A DNA stretch of 64,000 nt. Origin: Hymenobacter psychrophilus (GTDB lineage Bacteria; Bacteroidota; Bacteroidia; Cytophagales; Hymenobacteraceae). Position 1 is the first letter of the stretch; each line of letters begins with the position of its first letter. Location: the NCBI RefSeq assembly GCF_900107135.1, contig NZ_FNOV01000002.1, positions 124,001 to 188,000 on the forward strand. The letters run 5' to 3'. The notes beneath the pieces were generated by a model, which was not told the DNA's origin, ran no database searches, and saw nothing but the letters and a program-made list of their open reading frames with translations. Made by a program: the position numbers and the translations under genes. This document shows positions 1 through 8,560 of this stretch, piece by piece.

Positions 1-1
1 G

Positions 2-238
2 CTGCGGGTGCAGCTGCCCGAGGGCGGCAGCGGCTTCGTGGCAGCTCCGACGGTACGGGCCGCAGCTCCGTTACGGCGCGAGAAGCTGGCAACCGAAACC
101 GAGCTACACTCCTTTCCACGGCTCGATGCGCCGTCCGTAGCGGCGCTACCGGCCCAAACTGCCGTGGCCGTGCTGGGCGAGTTCGGTAAGTACCGCCTGG
201 TGCGCCAGAACAACGGTCGTACCGGCTGGGTGCTGTAG
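2..238 (+). CDS. C-terminal fragment of an SH3-domain (possibly M23 peptidase) protein
   Basis: The gene begins before the window; only its last 78 residues are present. The reading frame is open from base 2 to the TAG at 236-238. The tail has the look of a bacterial SH3-like fold, with a short beta pattern ending in GRTGWVL, a common ending of SH3_3 domains. In Hymenobacter-like genomes such tails often close secreted M23 metallopeptidases, but no catalytic residues are visible here, so that identity is inference. A hairpin terminator follows at 351-395. Confidence 0.6.
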   Translation: MRVQLPEGGSGFVAAPTVRAAAPLRREKLATETELHSFPRLDAPSVAALPAQTAVAVLGEFGKYRLVRQNNGRTGWVL

Positions 239-350
239 GAAGGCGGGGTACCAAAACTTCCACATGCATACTGAGATATTGCGCCGACTTCCTTGTTCTT
301 CATGCAGCCTTCATTCTCCGGTCCGTACGTTTGAACCGGTGATTGGAGTA

Positions 351-395
351 AAAACGCGGGACGGCTTTTTCGGAAGCTGCCCCGCGTTTTATTTT
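351..395 (+). terminator. Rho-independent terminator
   Basis: A 10-bp perfect stem pairs 351-360 with 381-390. The loop can add a few inner pairs. The right arm runs into a T-rich stretch. It sits between the SH3-domain gene and the thioredoxin gene and separates their transcription units. Confidence 0.65.
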
Positions 396-466
396 TCCCC
401 GGCCCGGTAGTTGCCTCGTATATGGTTCCGGTTGCCTGTTTTCCCTTCTACTGATTTTTCTCCCCT

Positions 467-955
467 ATGCGTACGTCCCTCTTTGCCGCCGCTTTTTCGC
501 TGACTTTGCTCAGCGCCGCGGCCCCCGCCACCTTCGCCCAGACGGCTCCGGCCGCTACCTCCACGGCTGCCACCTGGAACAGCACCCTCGACGCGGCCAT
601 GCAGCAGGCCAAAGCCACCAACCGGCCCGTGCTGGCCGTTTTTTCGGGCTCCGACTGGTGCAAGCCCTGCATCATGCTCAAGCAGGAAGTGCTCGATAAG
701 CCCGCTTTCGAGCGGTTTGCCCAGGATAAGTTTGTGCTGGCCCGCTTCGATTTCCCGCGCAGCAAGAAAAACAAGCTTCCCGCCGACCAAACCAAGCAAA
801 ATGAGCTGGCGGCCGCCAAGTTCAACCAGGAAGGCTCGTTTCCGCTGGTGGTCTTGATTTCGCCCGAGGGCAAAGTACTGGCTAAAACCGGCTATCGGGC
901 CGGCGGCGAGGCAGCCTACGAGGCCCACCTGAATTCCCTGCTGGCCCGCAAATAA
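467..955 (+). CDS. Secreted thioredoxin-family protein
   Basis: A 162-residue protein with an N-terminal signal peptide (hydrophobic residues about 5-20, likely cleaved near AFA/FAQ at 23-25). The thioredoxin fold follows with the redox motif WCKPC at residues 64-68, preceded by a beta strand (RPVLAVFSGSD), and the cis-proline region near SFPLVVLISPEGK. It probably reduces or oxidises periplasmic cysteines. It is the first gene of a co-directional run with ApbE, DUF4266 and DUF3570 genes, suggesting it serves their maturation; the Cys-rich tail of the DUF4266 protein is a natural candidate substrate. The ATG at 467 is the first start that gives a complete signal peptide. Confidence 0.88.
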   Translation: MRTSLFAAAFSLTLLSAAAPATFAQTAPAATSTAATWNSTLDAAMQQAKATNRPVLAVFSGSDWCKPCIMLKQEVLDKPAFERFAQDKFVLARFDFPRSKKNKLPADQTKQNELAAAKFNQEGSFPLVVLISPEGKVLAKTGYRAGGEAAYEAHLNSLLARK

Positions 956-1032
956 GCCGTTTCTTTACATCGGTGGGCGCGGTACTTCTATTGCGCCCAC
1001 CGATTTTCCCGGGTCCGATTCTGCCGTTTCCT

Positions 1033-2070
1033 ATGTCTGCTGCCCCGTTGTTTCGCTTTTTCTGGCTCCTGGGCCTGGTGCTGCCGTTGCAGCCCCTGAG
1101 CGCGGCAGCCCACCCACGCAACTTTACCAAGGAGGCCCACCTGATGGGCTCGCACTTCACCTACACAGTGGTGGCCGACAACGACACGCTGGGCTGGACC
1201 GCACTCAACGCTGCCATAACCGAAACCCACCGCATCGACCAACTCATGTCGTTCTGGGATTCAACTTCTCAGATTACCCAGATAAACCGCGCCGCCGGTC
1301 TGCGCCCCGTGGTTGTAGATCAGGAAGTGTACGAGCTGATTGAGCGTACCCTGCGCATTTCGGCTCTCAGCGACGGTGCTTTCGATATTACGTTTGCCTC
1401 GGCCGACAAAATATACCGCTTCGACCGGCAGGAGCACCCGTTGCCGCCCGAGGCCGTGCGCCGCGCCGCCGTGGCCCGCATCAACTACCGCCACGTACTG
1501 CTCGACCCAGCCCGCCGCACCGTGATGCTGCAGGAGAAAGGCATGCGGATGAATCTGGCCGGGGTGCTGCAGGGCTACGGCATCCGGCGGGCCCGGCAGC
1601 TGCTCGATAAGCTGGGCATCAAAGGCGGGCTGCTCAATGGCTCGGGCGACATTCTGTGCTGGGGCCGGCAGGCCGACGGCTCGCTCTGGCGCGTGGCCAT
1701 CGGCGACCCCGACCACCCCGGCAGCATTTCGAGCTGGGTGCAGGTAACCGATGTGGCCGTGGTAACGGCCGGCAACTACGAGCAGTATTTTACGTCGGGT
1801 GGCAAGGTGTACGGCCACATCATCAACCCCGCCACCGGCCTGCCCGCTACCGGCTTGCGCTCGGTTACTATCATCTGCTCCGATGTGGAGCTGGCCGATT
1901 GCCTCGATGAAGTGGTATTCGTAAAGGGCCCGGTGGAGGGGCTGGCCTTCATCAACCGGCTCAAAGGCGTCGACTGCACCCTGATTACCGACGACAACCG
2001 TACGCTGGTTTCTAAAAACATGCAGGTTAACTATTACCGCAACAGCGCGCCGGCAGCCGCTCGGCCGTAG
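1033..2070 (+). CDS. apbE: FAD:protein FMN transferase (ApbE family)
   Basis: A 345-residue ApbE-family protein. Family members move FMN from FAD onto a Thr or Ser of periplasmic target proteins in a Mg-dependent reaction. The chosen ATG at 1033 gives a signal peptide (MSAAPLFRFFWLLG...); an in-frame GTG at 973 would add 20 residues without one. Recognisable family segments are LMGSHFTYTV near the start, SDGAFDIT, the flavin-site loop NLAGVLQGYGIRRA, GGLLNGSGD, and GHIINPATGLPA followed by SVTIICSDVELADCLDE. The usual DLGGIAKGY has become NLAGVLQGYG, a notable but family-compatible change. No obvious flavinylation target motif (Dxx[ST]xAT) is encoded in the adjacent genes. Confidence 0.9.
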   Translation: MSAAPLFRFFWLLGLVLPLQPLSAAAHPRNFTKEAHLMGSHFTYTVVADNDTLGWTALNAAITETHRIDQLMSFWDSTSQITQINRAAGLRPVVVDQEVYELIERTLRISALSDGAFDITFASADKIYRFDRQEHPLPPEAVRRAAVARINYRHVLLDPARRTVMLQEKGMRMNLAGVLQGYGIRRARQLLDKLGIKGGLLNGSGDILCWGRQADGSLWRVAIGDPDHPGSISSWVQVTDVAVVTAGNYEQYFTSGGKVYGHIINPATGLPATGLRSVTIICSDVELADCLDEVVFVKGPVEGLAFINRLKGVDCTLITDDNRTLVSKNMQVNYYRNSAPAAARP

Positions 2071-2126
2071 CGGGCCGGTTTACCGTACCTTCTACGTTCG
2101 CCACTCACCCTTTTCGACATTTCCTC

Positions 2127-2375
2127 ATGCCACATTTCCCGCTCTTTATTCGTTTGCGCCGCCTGTTGGCCGGGCTGGCCGGCCTGGTGCTGGCGGCAGG
2201 CAGCCTCACGGGCTGCGTATCGGTGGCGGCCTACCAGAAGGTGTACCTCAACGATGAAGACATGAAGCTCGCCAACAAGCGGGTGGAAGTGTACGAAACC
2301 AACTTCGAGAGCTACCGCGAAGGAGCCGGCGGAGCCAACGGCGGCAAAGTCGGCGGGGGCTGCGGCTGCAATTAG
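2127..2375 (+). CDS. DUF4266 small lipoprotein with Cys-rich tail
   Basis: An 82-residue protein with a signal peptide ending in a lipobox (SLTGC, Cys about residue 30), so it is probably lipid-anchored. The body YQKVYLNDEDMKL matches what I know of DUF4266, and the protein ends GGGCGCN, giving two extra cysteines at the very C-terminus. Function is unknown. DUF4266 genes are typically found beside DUF3570 genes, as here. The thioredoxin gene in the same run could control the redox state of the tail cysteines, which could also bind a metal; both are inference. The stop codon lies in the first copy of a heptamer repeat. Confidence 0.8.
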   Translation: MPHFPLFIRLRRLLAGLAGLVLAAGSLTGCVSVAAYQKVYLNDEDMKLANKRVEVYETNFESYREGAGGANGGKVGGGCGCN

Positions 2376-2419
2376 TGATTAGTGATTAGTGATTAGTGAT
2401 TAGTGATTAGTGATTAGTG
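2371..2419. repeat. Seven tandem copies of heptamer ATTAGTG
   Basis: Seven perfect copies of ATTAGTG run from 2371 to 2419. The first copy carries the TAG stop of the DUF4266 gene. Each copy contains TAG and overlapping units contain TGA, so reading frames are closed. The array separates DUF4266 from DUF3570. Confidence 0.95.
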
Positions 2420-2485
2420 ACGGTACGCCGCTCTGATGTTGTTGGCCTTTTTGATTTGAAAAACCCACTTCCCCTCCCCTCTTTT

Positions 2486-3778
2486 ATGCGCTTGTTTACT
2501 GTTCTTTTTCGCCCGGCGCGGGTGTTGCCGGTGGTGTTAAGCCTGCTGCCCTCGCTGGCCTGGGCCCAGGGGGGCGTTACACCCAACCGCATCGACGGCT
2601 CCGGGGTCCCGCTCACGCCTCAGACCAACGCCGCCAACGCCCAGGTAGGCGAAACGGAGGTAAATATTCTGGGCAGCTATTACCAGCAGGACGGTACCCA
2701 CGGGGCCGTGCAGGGCGGGCGCGGCACCGAGTACCTCACCGACGTTACGCCCACCATCATCCTCAACATTCCGCTCGACACAGTCAGCCGCCTCACGGCC
2801 AACATCGGGGCCGACTTTTACGCTTCGGCTTCTACCGACCGGATTGATGGCGTGGAAGGCCTGTACCTGTCCACGCCTTCTTCGCGCGACACCCGCATTC
2901 ACGCCGATTTCGGCTACTCGCGCGAGAACCGGGCCAAGCACCGCATCGTGGGCCTGGGGGCCGGCGTATCGAAGGAGTATGACTATTTCTCGGTGAACGT
3001 GGTGGGCTCGTGGGCCAAAAGCTCCCGCGACGGCAACCGCGAGTTCAGCGCCGCCGGGCAGGTATACCTCGATCAGGCCAAGCTGATTTACCCGATCGAG
3101 CTACGCACCGGCCAGCAACTGGTACCCACCGACAAGCGCCAGAGCTACAACCTGTCGATGGTATACTCGCAGGTGCTCAGCCAGCGGCTACAGGTGGCGC
3201 TCAGCACCGAGTTGGTGTACCAGCACGGGCTGCTGAGTACGTCGTTCCACCGGGTGTACTTCCGTGAGCCGGGCATTACGGCCCCCAAAGTAGAGCAGCT
3301 GCCCCAAAACCGCTTCAAGTATCCGGTGGCGCTGCGGGTAAGCTACTTTGCTTCCGATTTTGTGCAGCTGCGCGGCTTTTACCGCTTTTATAACGACAAC
3401 TTCGGCATCACGGCCCACACCTTCGAGCTGGAAACGCCCATTAAGGTGACGCCCTTCTTCGTGCTCTACCCCTTCTACCGCTACCACAACCAGACGGCAG
3501 CCAAGTATTTCGCCGCCTACGCCCAGCACTCCATTGCCGAGCAGTATTACACGTCCGACTACGATCTGTCGGCTTTCTCGGCCAATAAGTACGGGCTGGG
3601 CCTGCGATACTCGCCGGTATACGGCATCAGCCGCTTCAAAACGCCCTTTGGCAACGGCCAGGGTGGCCGCAGGGTGGCCAAGTTCAAGTCGCTCGATGTG
3701 CGCTATGCCTATTACCAGCGCAATAACAACTTCAACGCCAACCTCATCAGCTTCGATCTGGCCTTCGTTATGCCCTAA
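2486..3778 (+). CDS. DUF3570 outer-membrane beta-barrel protein
   Basis: A 430-residue protein with a signal peptide (MRLFTVLFRP... to LAWAQ). The rest has alternating aromatic and polar strands typical of an outer-membrane barrel (for example LRVSYFASDFVQLRGFYRF) and ends in an amphipathic strand with FDLAFVMP. The segment DFYASASTDRID is the kind of Ser/Ala-rich Asp motif seen in DUF3570 proteins. The start ATG at 2486 is preferred because the upstream GTG at 2417 lies in the heptamer array. It follows DUF4266, its usual partner. The role is unknown; a barrel with a lipoprotein, flavin transferase and thioredoxin suggests an envelope redox or metal-handling complex (inference). Confidence 0.85.
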   Translation: MRLFTVLFRPARVLPVVLSLLPSLAWAQGGVTPNRIDGSGVPLTPQTNAANAQVGETEVNILGSYYQQDGTHGAVQGGRGTEYLTDVTPTIILNIPLDTVSRLTANIGADFYASASTDRIDGVEGLYLSTPSSRDTRIHADFGYSRENRAKHRIVGLGAGVSKEYDYFSVNVVGSWAKSSRDGNREFSAAGQVYLDQAKLIYPIELRTGQQLVPTDKRQSYNLSMVYSQVLSQRLQVALSTELVYQHGLLSTSFHRVYFREPGITAPKVEQLPQNRFKYPVALRVSYFASDFVQLRGFYRFYNDNFGITAHTFELETPIKVTPFFVLYPFYRYHNQTAAKYFAAYAQHSIAEQYYTSDYDLSAFSANKYGLGLRYSPVYGISRFKTPFGNGQGGRRVAKFKSLDVRYAYYQRNNNFNANLISFDLAFVMP

Positions 3779-3880
3779 ACAGTGAAAAGCAAAAAACGGA
3801 GCGCTTTGCTTGTTCGTTTTGCTGACTTGCTTTGGGGCTCAGGTTTATTTCTGGCTGTTTGAAATTGTACGGTATTGCCT

Positions 3881-3926
3881 AACGCAGAAGCGCCCCCTGA
3901 TATAAATCCGGGGGCGCTTCTGCGTT
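3881..3926. terminator. Bidirectional terminator, 17-bp perfect stem
   Basis: Bases 3881-3897 pair perfectly with 3910-3926 around a 12-nt loop. It lies between the convergent DUF3570 gene (+) and the lipoprotein gene (-) and can serve both strands. Confidence 0.85.
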
Positions 3927-3940
3927 GATTGAGCTGCCAT

Positions 3941-4543
3941 TTATTCGGCAATAACTACGGCCCGCTTCAAGGCCTTGGAGTAGGCCAAACGCCGCTCCCG
4001 ACCGTCGGCCGAAGAATAGTCGAAGCCGATAGACCGGGTGTCGGCCTTCACCGACGACCACGACTGGGCATCCACATTTTCGGGCTGCACGGCTGTTTTG
4101 GGCACGGCCGGCTGCACAAACCGGTCGTCGCGGAAGAAGCTGTTCATGCCCTGAAGAATCGCAATTTCTTTGTCACGCACAGTTGCCGTTTGCGGATCGG
4201 TCATATCCTGGTCGCTCATCAGAACCGTGGCCGGCATAATCTCCTGGCGCAACGTGTCGCCTTCGCTGTTCAGGATGATGAAATATGCCCGCGAAGTGAC
4301 GATTTTGGGTCCGCGCAACTGTAGCACAAAGGTATCTTTGGCTTTGGGCGACGAGAAGTTGTGGCTGGCATTCACCGTGCGCAATACGGTTCGCTCGCTT
4401 ACCCGGCCGCGGTTGGCCTCCAGGCCGGGGGTAAATTGACGGTCGGTGTTGCGGGAGGTCGCCACTTCACGCTCCGTGTTGAGGCAAGACGACAGCTGCA
4501 ACAGGCAAAAGGCTCCGGCAACGGGGATAAACAGTTTTTTCAT
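3941..4543 (-). CDS. Hypothetical lipoprotein
   Basis: A 200-residue protein starting MKKLFIPVAG with a lipobox LSSC near residue 20, so it is likely a lipoprotein. After a short linker a compact domain contains a beta-rich stretch (DTFVLQLRGPKIVTSRAYFIIL) and a charged C-terminus. I do not recognise the family. It is transcribed convergently with the DUF3570 gene and ends at the shared terminator. Nothing upstream ties it to a pathway. Confidence 0.75.
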   Translation of the reverse strand: MKKLFIPVAGAFCLLQLSSCLNTEREVATSRNTDRQFTPGLEANRGRVSERTVLRTVNASHNFSSPKAKDTFVLQLRGPKIVTSRAYFIILNSEGDTLRQEIMPATVLMSDQDMTDPQTATVRDKEIAILQGMNSFFRDDRFVQPAVPKTAVQPENVDAQSWSSVKADTRSIGFDYSSADGRERRLAYSKALKRAVVIAE

Positions 4544-4764
4544 GGAAAAGCAGACGCGGCAGTAATTCAGCTGAACAAGCCTTTATAAAGGCTCCAGCCC
4601 CGAAAGTTCGGGATTTCCCAGCATTCGGCCAATTTATTGAGCAAAATCAAGTGACTTCCAACGGCCGGTAGCGACGCATTTGCGCCTGCCCTGGCCTTCA
4701 GTGAACCTACCTACGAAATATGCCAGCCGATAGGCTGCTGTGGTCGCATTTTTTTGGCTGATTC

Positions 4765-5493
4765 TCAGAAGATGCCCACTTCCAGCCCCAGTAGCCAGCG
4801 CGGCAGCTCGGGATAAGCCGCCGGGGCCGAGGCACTGAACGTGTCGGCGAGCCGGTAGCGGGCCAACAGGGCGTAGCGGCCCGCGCCCAAACGGGTGCTC
4901 AGGCCCCAGTTCCAGCGGCGCAGGTAAGCCGGGCGCACCTCGCGCACAAGCGTGCGGGTTCCCTGCCCCTGCCCGGGCCGGTCTTCGTAGCTGTGGTTGC
5001 TGGCCAGCGCCCAGCCGCCCCAGGCACTCACATCGAGGTAGTTGCCCACCACGTTGCCGCGCCGCCCGAAGCTGAGCCGCGCAAAAGGCTCCAGTTGCAG
5101 CTGCGTCAGGTTCAAGGACTCGCGGTAGTGCAGTTGGGAGTTGGGCACCTGCTTGGTGCTGTTTTGCTGAAGCTGGTAGCGCAGGTAGGCGAAGCGCGCA
5201 TCTAGGCCCACCGCCGTGGAGCCCGTTACGCGCCATTTGTTGCGCAATCCGGCAAACAACTCGGCCGACTGCGGGTAGCGCAACTTGGCTCCCGGACCGG
5301 CCGCTGCGCCCGTTACGGCCGTGTAGCCCAGGTACAGGTGCTGATAGAAAGCCCGGTTGGGCCCGTAACGCCCGGGAATGGTGTCGGTGGCCGGGTCGGC
5401 GCGCAGCAGCACCCGCTGGGCCGAAGCCAGGCGCGGCAGCGCGGCCAGCAGCAACAGCGCCAGTAGCCGCAGCAGGGGTTGGTTATGCCTCAT
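4765..5493 (-). CDS. Outer-membrane beta-barrel-like protein
   Basis: A 242-residue protein with a signal peptide (leucine-rich, cleavage near LASAQ). The mature part has repeated amphipathic strands with aromatic girdles (YLGYTAVTG, ARFAYLRYQL, YLDVSAWGGWALAS, RYALLARYRLAD) and ends LLGLEVGIF with a terminal Phe, as outer-membrane barrels do. No named domain is recognised. Its ATG overlaps the stop of the S8 protease gene by four bases (ATGA at 5490-5493), so the two are translationally coupled and may act together at the cell surface. Confidence 0.75.
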   Translation of the reverse strand: MRHNQPLLRLLALLLLAALPRLASAQRVLLRADPATDTIPGRYGPNRAFYQHLYLGYTAVTGAAAGPGAKLRYPQSAELFAGLRNKWRVTGSTAVGLDARFAYLRYQLQQNSTKQVPNSQLHYRESLNLTQLQLEPFARLSFGRRGNVVGNYLDVSAWGGWALASNHSYEDRPGQGQGTRTLVREVRPAYLRRWNWGLSTRLGAGRYALLARYRLADTFSASAPAAYPELPRWLLGLEVGIF

Positions 5494-7208
5494 GGAGCTT
5501 CAAAGCTAGCCGTGTAACCCCGAAAATGCACCCGCAACGTGCCGCCGGATGGCAGCTGCCGCAGCGGTACCCGCAGCACCGCCCGCTGGCTTACTTCCAG
5601 CACTTCATAGCGCACAATAAATCCCGTGGCATCACGCAGCTGCCAGTACAGCGGAGCCGCCGGCGCAGTAGCGGCAGCAGGCGCTCCGGCCGCTGGCCCC
5701 ACTGCTCCCAACGCGGTTTGCGGTGCAGTAGCGGCCAGTAGCGGCAATGTGTAGGTGGGCACGGTGGCCGCCTCGGGCCGGATAAAAACGCTTACTACCG
5801 AGTCGGCGACCACGAAATCGAAGGTTGGAGCCGGCAACGCAGGCGGCGGGCCCACGGCGCGGAAGGCGGCCGCTTGGGGCAGACCATAGCCGTGGGCATA
5901 ATCGAAATATGGGTAGAGCTGCCCGGCCTGCTGCAAGCGGTCGAACAGCGCCATTACGGGCAAATCGCGCTGCTGCTGCCAGGCGCAGGCCGCGAAGCCC
6001 GCCACCAGCGGGCTGGCAAACGAAGTACCCTCGGCCCGCTCGAAACCACCCGGCACGGCCGTAACGGCCACCCCGAAGGCCGCCAGATTGGGTTTGAGCC
6101 GCCCACCCGCCGCGGGCCCGTAACTGCTGAAGTCGAGGTGCAGAAAGGTGTCCGGATCAAGGCCACCCACCGTCAGCACCGAGTCGGCATCGGCGGGGGT
6201 GCCAATGCTACGCCAGTTGGGGTCGTCGCCGGCATTGCCGGCCGCATTCACTACCAGCATGCCCTTGCGCACGGCCATTGCGGCGGCCCGGGCCACCAGG
6301 CTGGTGCGCCCGTCCATCTGCTCCGGGAAGTAGCGGCGGTCGGTGTAACCCAGCGAAGAGTTGATGATGTCGGCCCCGTGGCGGTCGGCCCACTCGGCAG
6401 CCGCCAGCCAGGCCTCTTCCTCGGCGTACCGCTCGCGGCCCTGCTGCTCGGTGCGGGCCAGCAGAAACTCGGCGGCCGGGGCCAGGCCCAGAAAAGTGCT
6501 GTCGGGCAACTGGCCAGCCAGGCACGAGAGTACCTCGGTACCGTGGGTGCCGCCCCGGTACACGTCGGGGGCGCGCCGCAAGAAGTCGTAGGTAGCCGCT
6601 ATGGCTTGGCGACGATACAAATGCGCGAAGGCCGGGTGCGTATCGGTACCGCGGAAGCCTACGTCGAACACGGCAATGCGCAGGCCCTGCCCCTGCTGCC
6701 CGGCCCGCCGGAACTCAGCAGCCCCAAGTGCGGCCGTCTGCCGGCGCGCCAGCGCCAAGTCGGCGGGCGTAAGGGGCGCAGGTAGGCGGACAGGTAACGG
6801 GCCGGCGGCAGACGGACGGTGCGCGGCGAGTAGCGGATGGACGGGCCAGGCCTCCACCCGGCGCACGCCGGGTAGCCGGCGGAGCTGAGCCGCCTGGGCC
6901 GGGCTGGCCAGGCAGGCCACGGCATTAAACCAGCGGCTGACGAGCGTAACCGAATCGGTGAGTGTCCGCACCCGTCCCAGGTAGTCGGGACGGACCGGCA
7001 GGTCAGTGCTATCGAAGGCGGGCAGGTGCTGGCGGCGGCGGCGGGCCTGCGCGGCCGCATCAAAGTACGTGGCCGGTTGCAGCGTCTGGCCCCCCTTATC
7101 GCGGAACGTAACCCAGTAGCGGGCAGCCGGGGCGGCGGGCCGTTGCGCGGTAGCCGGCAGCCAGGCCAGTAACCCCAGCAATAAAGTCAGATGCCAACGG
7201 AACCGCAA
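5490..7208 (-). CDS. Secreted S8 (subtilisin-like) serine peptidase
   Basis: A 572-residue protease. A signal peptide (MRFRWHLTLLLGLLAWLPATAQ region) precedes an inhibitor-like propeptide. The catalytic triad is Asp in IAVFDVGFRG, His in GGTHGTEVLS and Ser in EGTSFASPLVAG; the oxyanion Asn region is VVNAAGNAGDDPNW. A beta-rich C-terminal part of about 120 residues follows and carries no clear T9SS signal. The start is TTG at 7208, the only option because an in-frame TAA lies two codons upstream. It is the first gene of a two-gene unit with the barrel protein; exported peptidase function is firm, substrate unknown. Confidence 0.92.
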   Translation of the reverse strand: MRFRWHLTLLLGLLAWLPATAQRPAAPAARYWVTFRDKGGQTLQPATYFDAAAQARRRRQHLPAFDSTDLPVRPDYLGRVRTLTDSVTLVSRWFNAVACLASPAQAAQLRRLPGVRRVEAWPVHPLLAAHRPSAAGPLPVRLPAPLTPADLALARRQTAALGAAEFRRAGQQGQGLRIAVFDVGFRGTDTHPAFAHLYRRQAIAATYDFLRRAPDVYRGGTHGTEVLSCLAGQLPDSTFLGLAPAAEFLLARTEQQGRERYAEEEAWLAAAEWADRHGADIINSSLGYTDRRYFPEQMDGRTSLVARAAAMAVRKGMLVVNAAGNAGDDPNWRSIGTPADADSVLTVGGLDPDTFLHLDFSSYGPAAGGRLKPNLAAFGVAVTAVPGGFERAEGTSFASPLVAGFAACAWQQQRDLPVMALFDRLQQAGQLYPYFDYAHGYGLPQAAAFRAVGPPPALPAPTFDFVVADSVVSVFIRPEAATVPTYTLPLLAATAPQTALGAVGPAAGAPAAATAPAAPLYWQLRDATGFIVRYEVLEVSQRAVLRVPLRQLPSGGTLRVHFRGYTASFEAP

Positions 7209-7391
7209 TGCTTACTTACCTAAAATCTGTTTTCGGCTTCGAAGGTACAATAAAGCCCCGTTTGCCGACGTGTTGGCCCCAGCAAGCCGGCAACCAGCAC
7301 TACCGTTGAGCCGTTGTAGCAATATTGTTGCAGGTGATAGTTTTCGCCGCAGATTTCCCCTTCGCTTCGTTCATTTATTTTTTCCTTTACT

Positions 7392-8225
7392 ATGTCCATT
7401 TTAGTTTCTTCCGCTTTCCCAAAAGTGCTCTGCGGCGCGGCCCTGCTATTTGCTTCGGCCAGCTGCGTATCGCAGAAAAAGTTCGACGCGGCACAACGCT
7501 CATACCAGGATGCCGCTCAGGCTCGCGACCAGCTACAGGTTGAGAAATCTGCCCTCGAAAATGAAAAAGCCCGCAACGAAGAATCACTGCGCAGTAATTT
7601 ACTCTCCAAAAATCAGCAGGTAAATCAACTCAACCAAAGTTTGAGCGGGGCGCAACAGGAAAATTCGCAGCTTTCCACTGATTTGCGAACCAAGGAAGAG
7701 CGTATTGCTGAAATGCAGCGCGTGCTCGACCAAAAAGAGGCAGCAGTGAAGGCTTTGCGTCAGAAAGTAGGTGATGCACTACTCGGTTTCAATGCCCAGG
7801 ATTTGCAGGTTAATGTAAAAAACGGCAAAGTGTATGTGTCACTTTCCGAACAACTGCTGTTTAAATCGGGCTCAACTAAAGTAGACCCAAAGGGCCAGGA
7901 AGCACTCAAGAAGCTGGCCGCTGCCCTCAAAGGCAACCAAGATGTAAACGTGCTGGTAGAAGGCCACACCGATAATGTGCCGGTACGCGGCGTAGTAAAC
8001 GGAGCGAAGGATAACTGGGATTTGAGCGTGCTGCGGGCCACCGAAATCACGCGTATTCTGACCGAATCCGGCCTCTCCGACTCGCAGGTAACCCCTTCGG
8101 GCCGGGCCCAATACATGCCTATAGCCCCCAACGATACGCCTGGCAACAAGGCCCTCAACCGTCGCACCGAGATTATTCTGACGCCCAAACTCGACGAGCT
8201 ATTTCAGATTTTGGAGCAGAACTAA
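7392..8225 (+). CDS. OmpA-family lipoprotein
   Basis: A 277-residue envelope protein. The N-terminal signal ends near SASC, giving a likely lipobox, although the hydrophobic core is short. Residues about 35-125 are a heptad-rich coiled coil (Gln/Glu/Lys-rich). The C-terminal 130 residues are an OmpA peptidoglycan-binding domain, with LLFKSGSTKVD, LVEGHTDNVPV, and the diaminopimelate-binding region NWDLSVLRATEITRIL and NRRTEIIL. It probably tethers the outer membrane to peptidoglycan. It is monocistronic, and a strong hairpin follows at 8355-8416. Confidence 0.9.
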   Translation: MSILVSSAFPKVLCGAALLFASASCVSQKKFDAAQRSYQDAAQARDQLQVEKSALENEKARNEESLRSNLLSKNQQVNQLNQSLSGAQQENSQLSTDLRTKEERIAEMQRVLDQKEAAVKALRQKVGDALLGFNAQDLQVNVKNGKVYVSLSEQLLFKSGSTKVDPKGQEALKKLAAALKGNQDVNVLVEGHTDNVPVRGVVNGAKDNWDLSVLRATEITRILTESGLSDSQVTPSGRAQYMPIAPNDTPGNKALNRRTEIILTPKLDELFQILEQN

Positions 8226-8354
8226 CCCGCTTTCCACCAGCAATTTGCTGGTTCCGCTAATCGAAACTGGAGTGTTTATCGCAGATTCACAATATTGTCT
8301 ACACCATACTAGTCAGCATTTAAATAGCTGGCCGACTGAGCTTATATCGCATTG

Positions 8355-8416
8355 AAAAAGGCAGCAGCCTGCTTGACCTGGATACTATTCCGGATTGAGC
8401 AGGCTGCTGCCTTTTT
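8355..8416. terminator. Terminator hairpin, 19-bp stem
   Basis: Bases 8355-8373 pair perfectly with 8398-8416 around a 24-nt loop; the right arm ends in five T. It terminates the OmpA gene. The 8226-8560 gap contains only this hairpin and the promoter below. Confidence 0.8.
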
Positions 8417-8494
8417 ATAAATCATTTCTTATGCTCTTTCTCTCAGCCATTTTATTTTTTCTTTCGTATCGAAATTATATTAATCGCTACTCAC

Positions 8495-8525
8495 TTGCTG
8501 GAATAAAAATAAACAGGCAACTTTG
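8495..8525 (+). promoter_or_regulatory. Putative Bacteroidota-type promoter
   Basis: TTG at 8495-8497 and CAACTTTG at 8518-8525 are separated by 20 nt. This fits the Bacteroidota -33 TTG / -7 TAnnTTTG layout with one mismatch in the -7 box. It lies 36 nt before the small basic protein gene. Confidence 0.45.
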
Positions 8526-8560
8526 TAACTCCTCAACTTTCCAACCAATCATTTTCTCTA

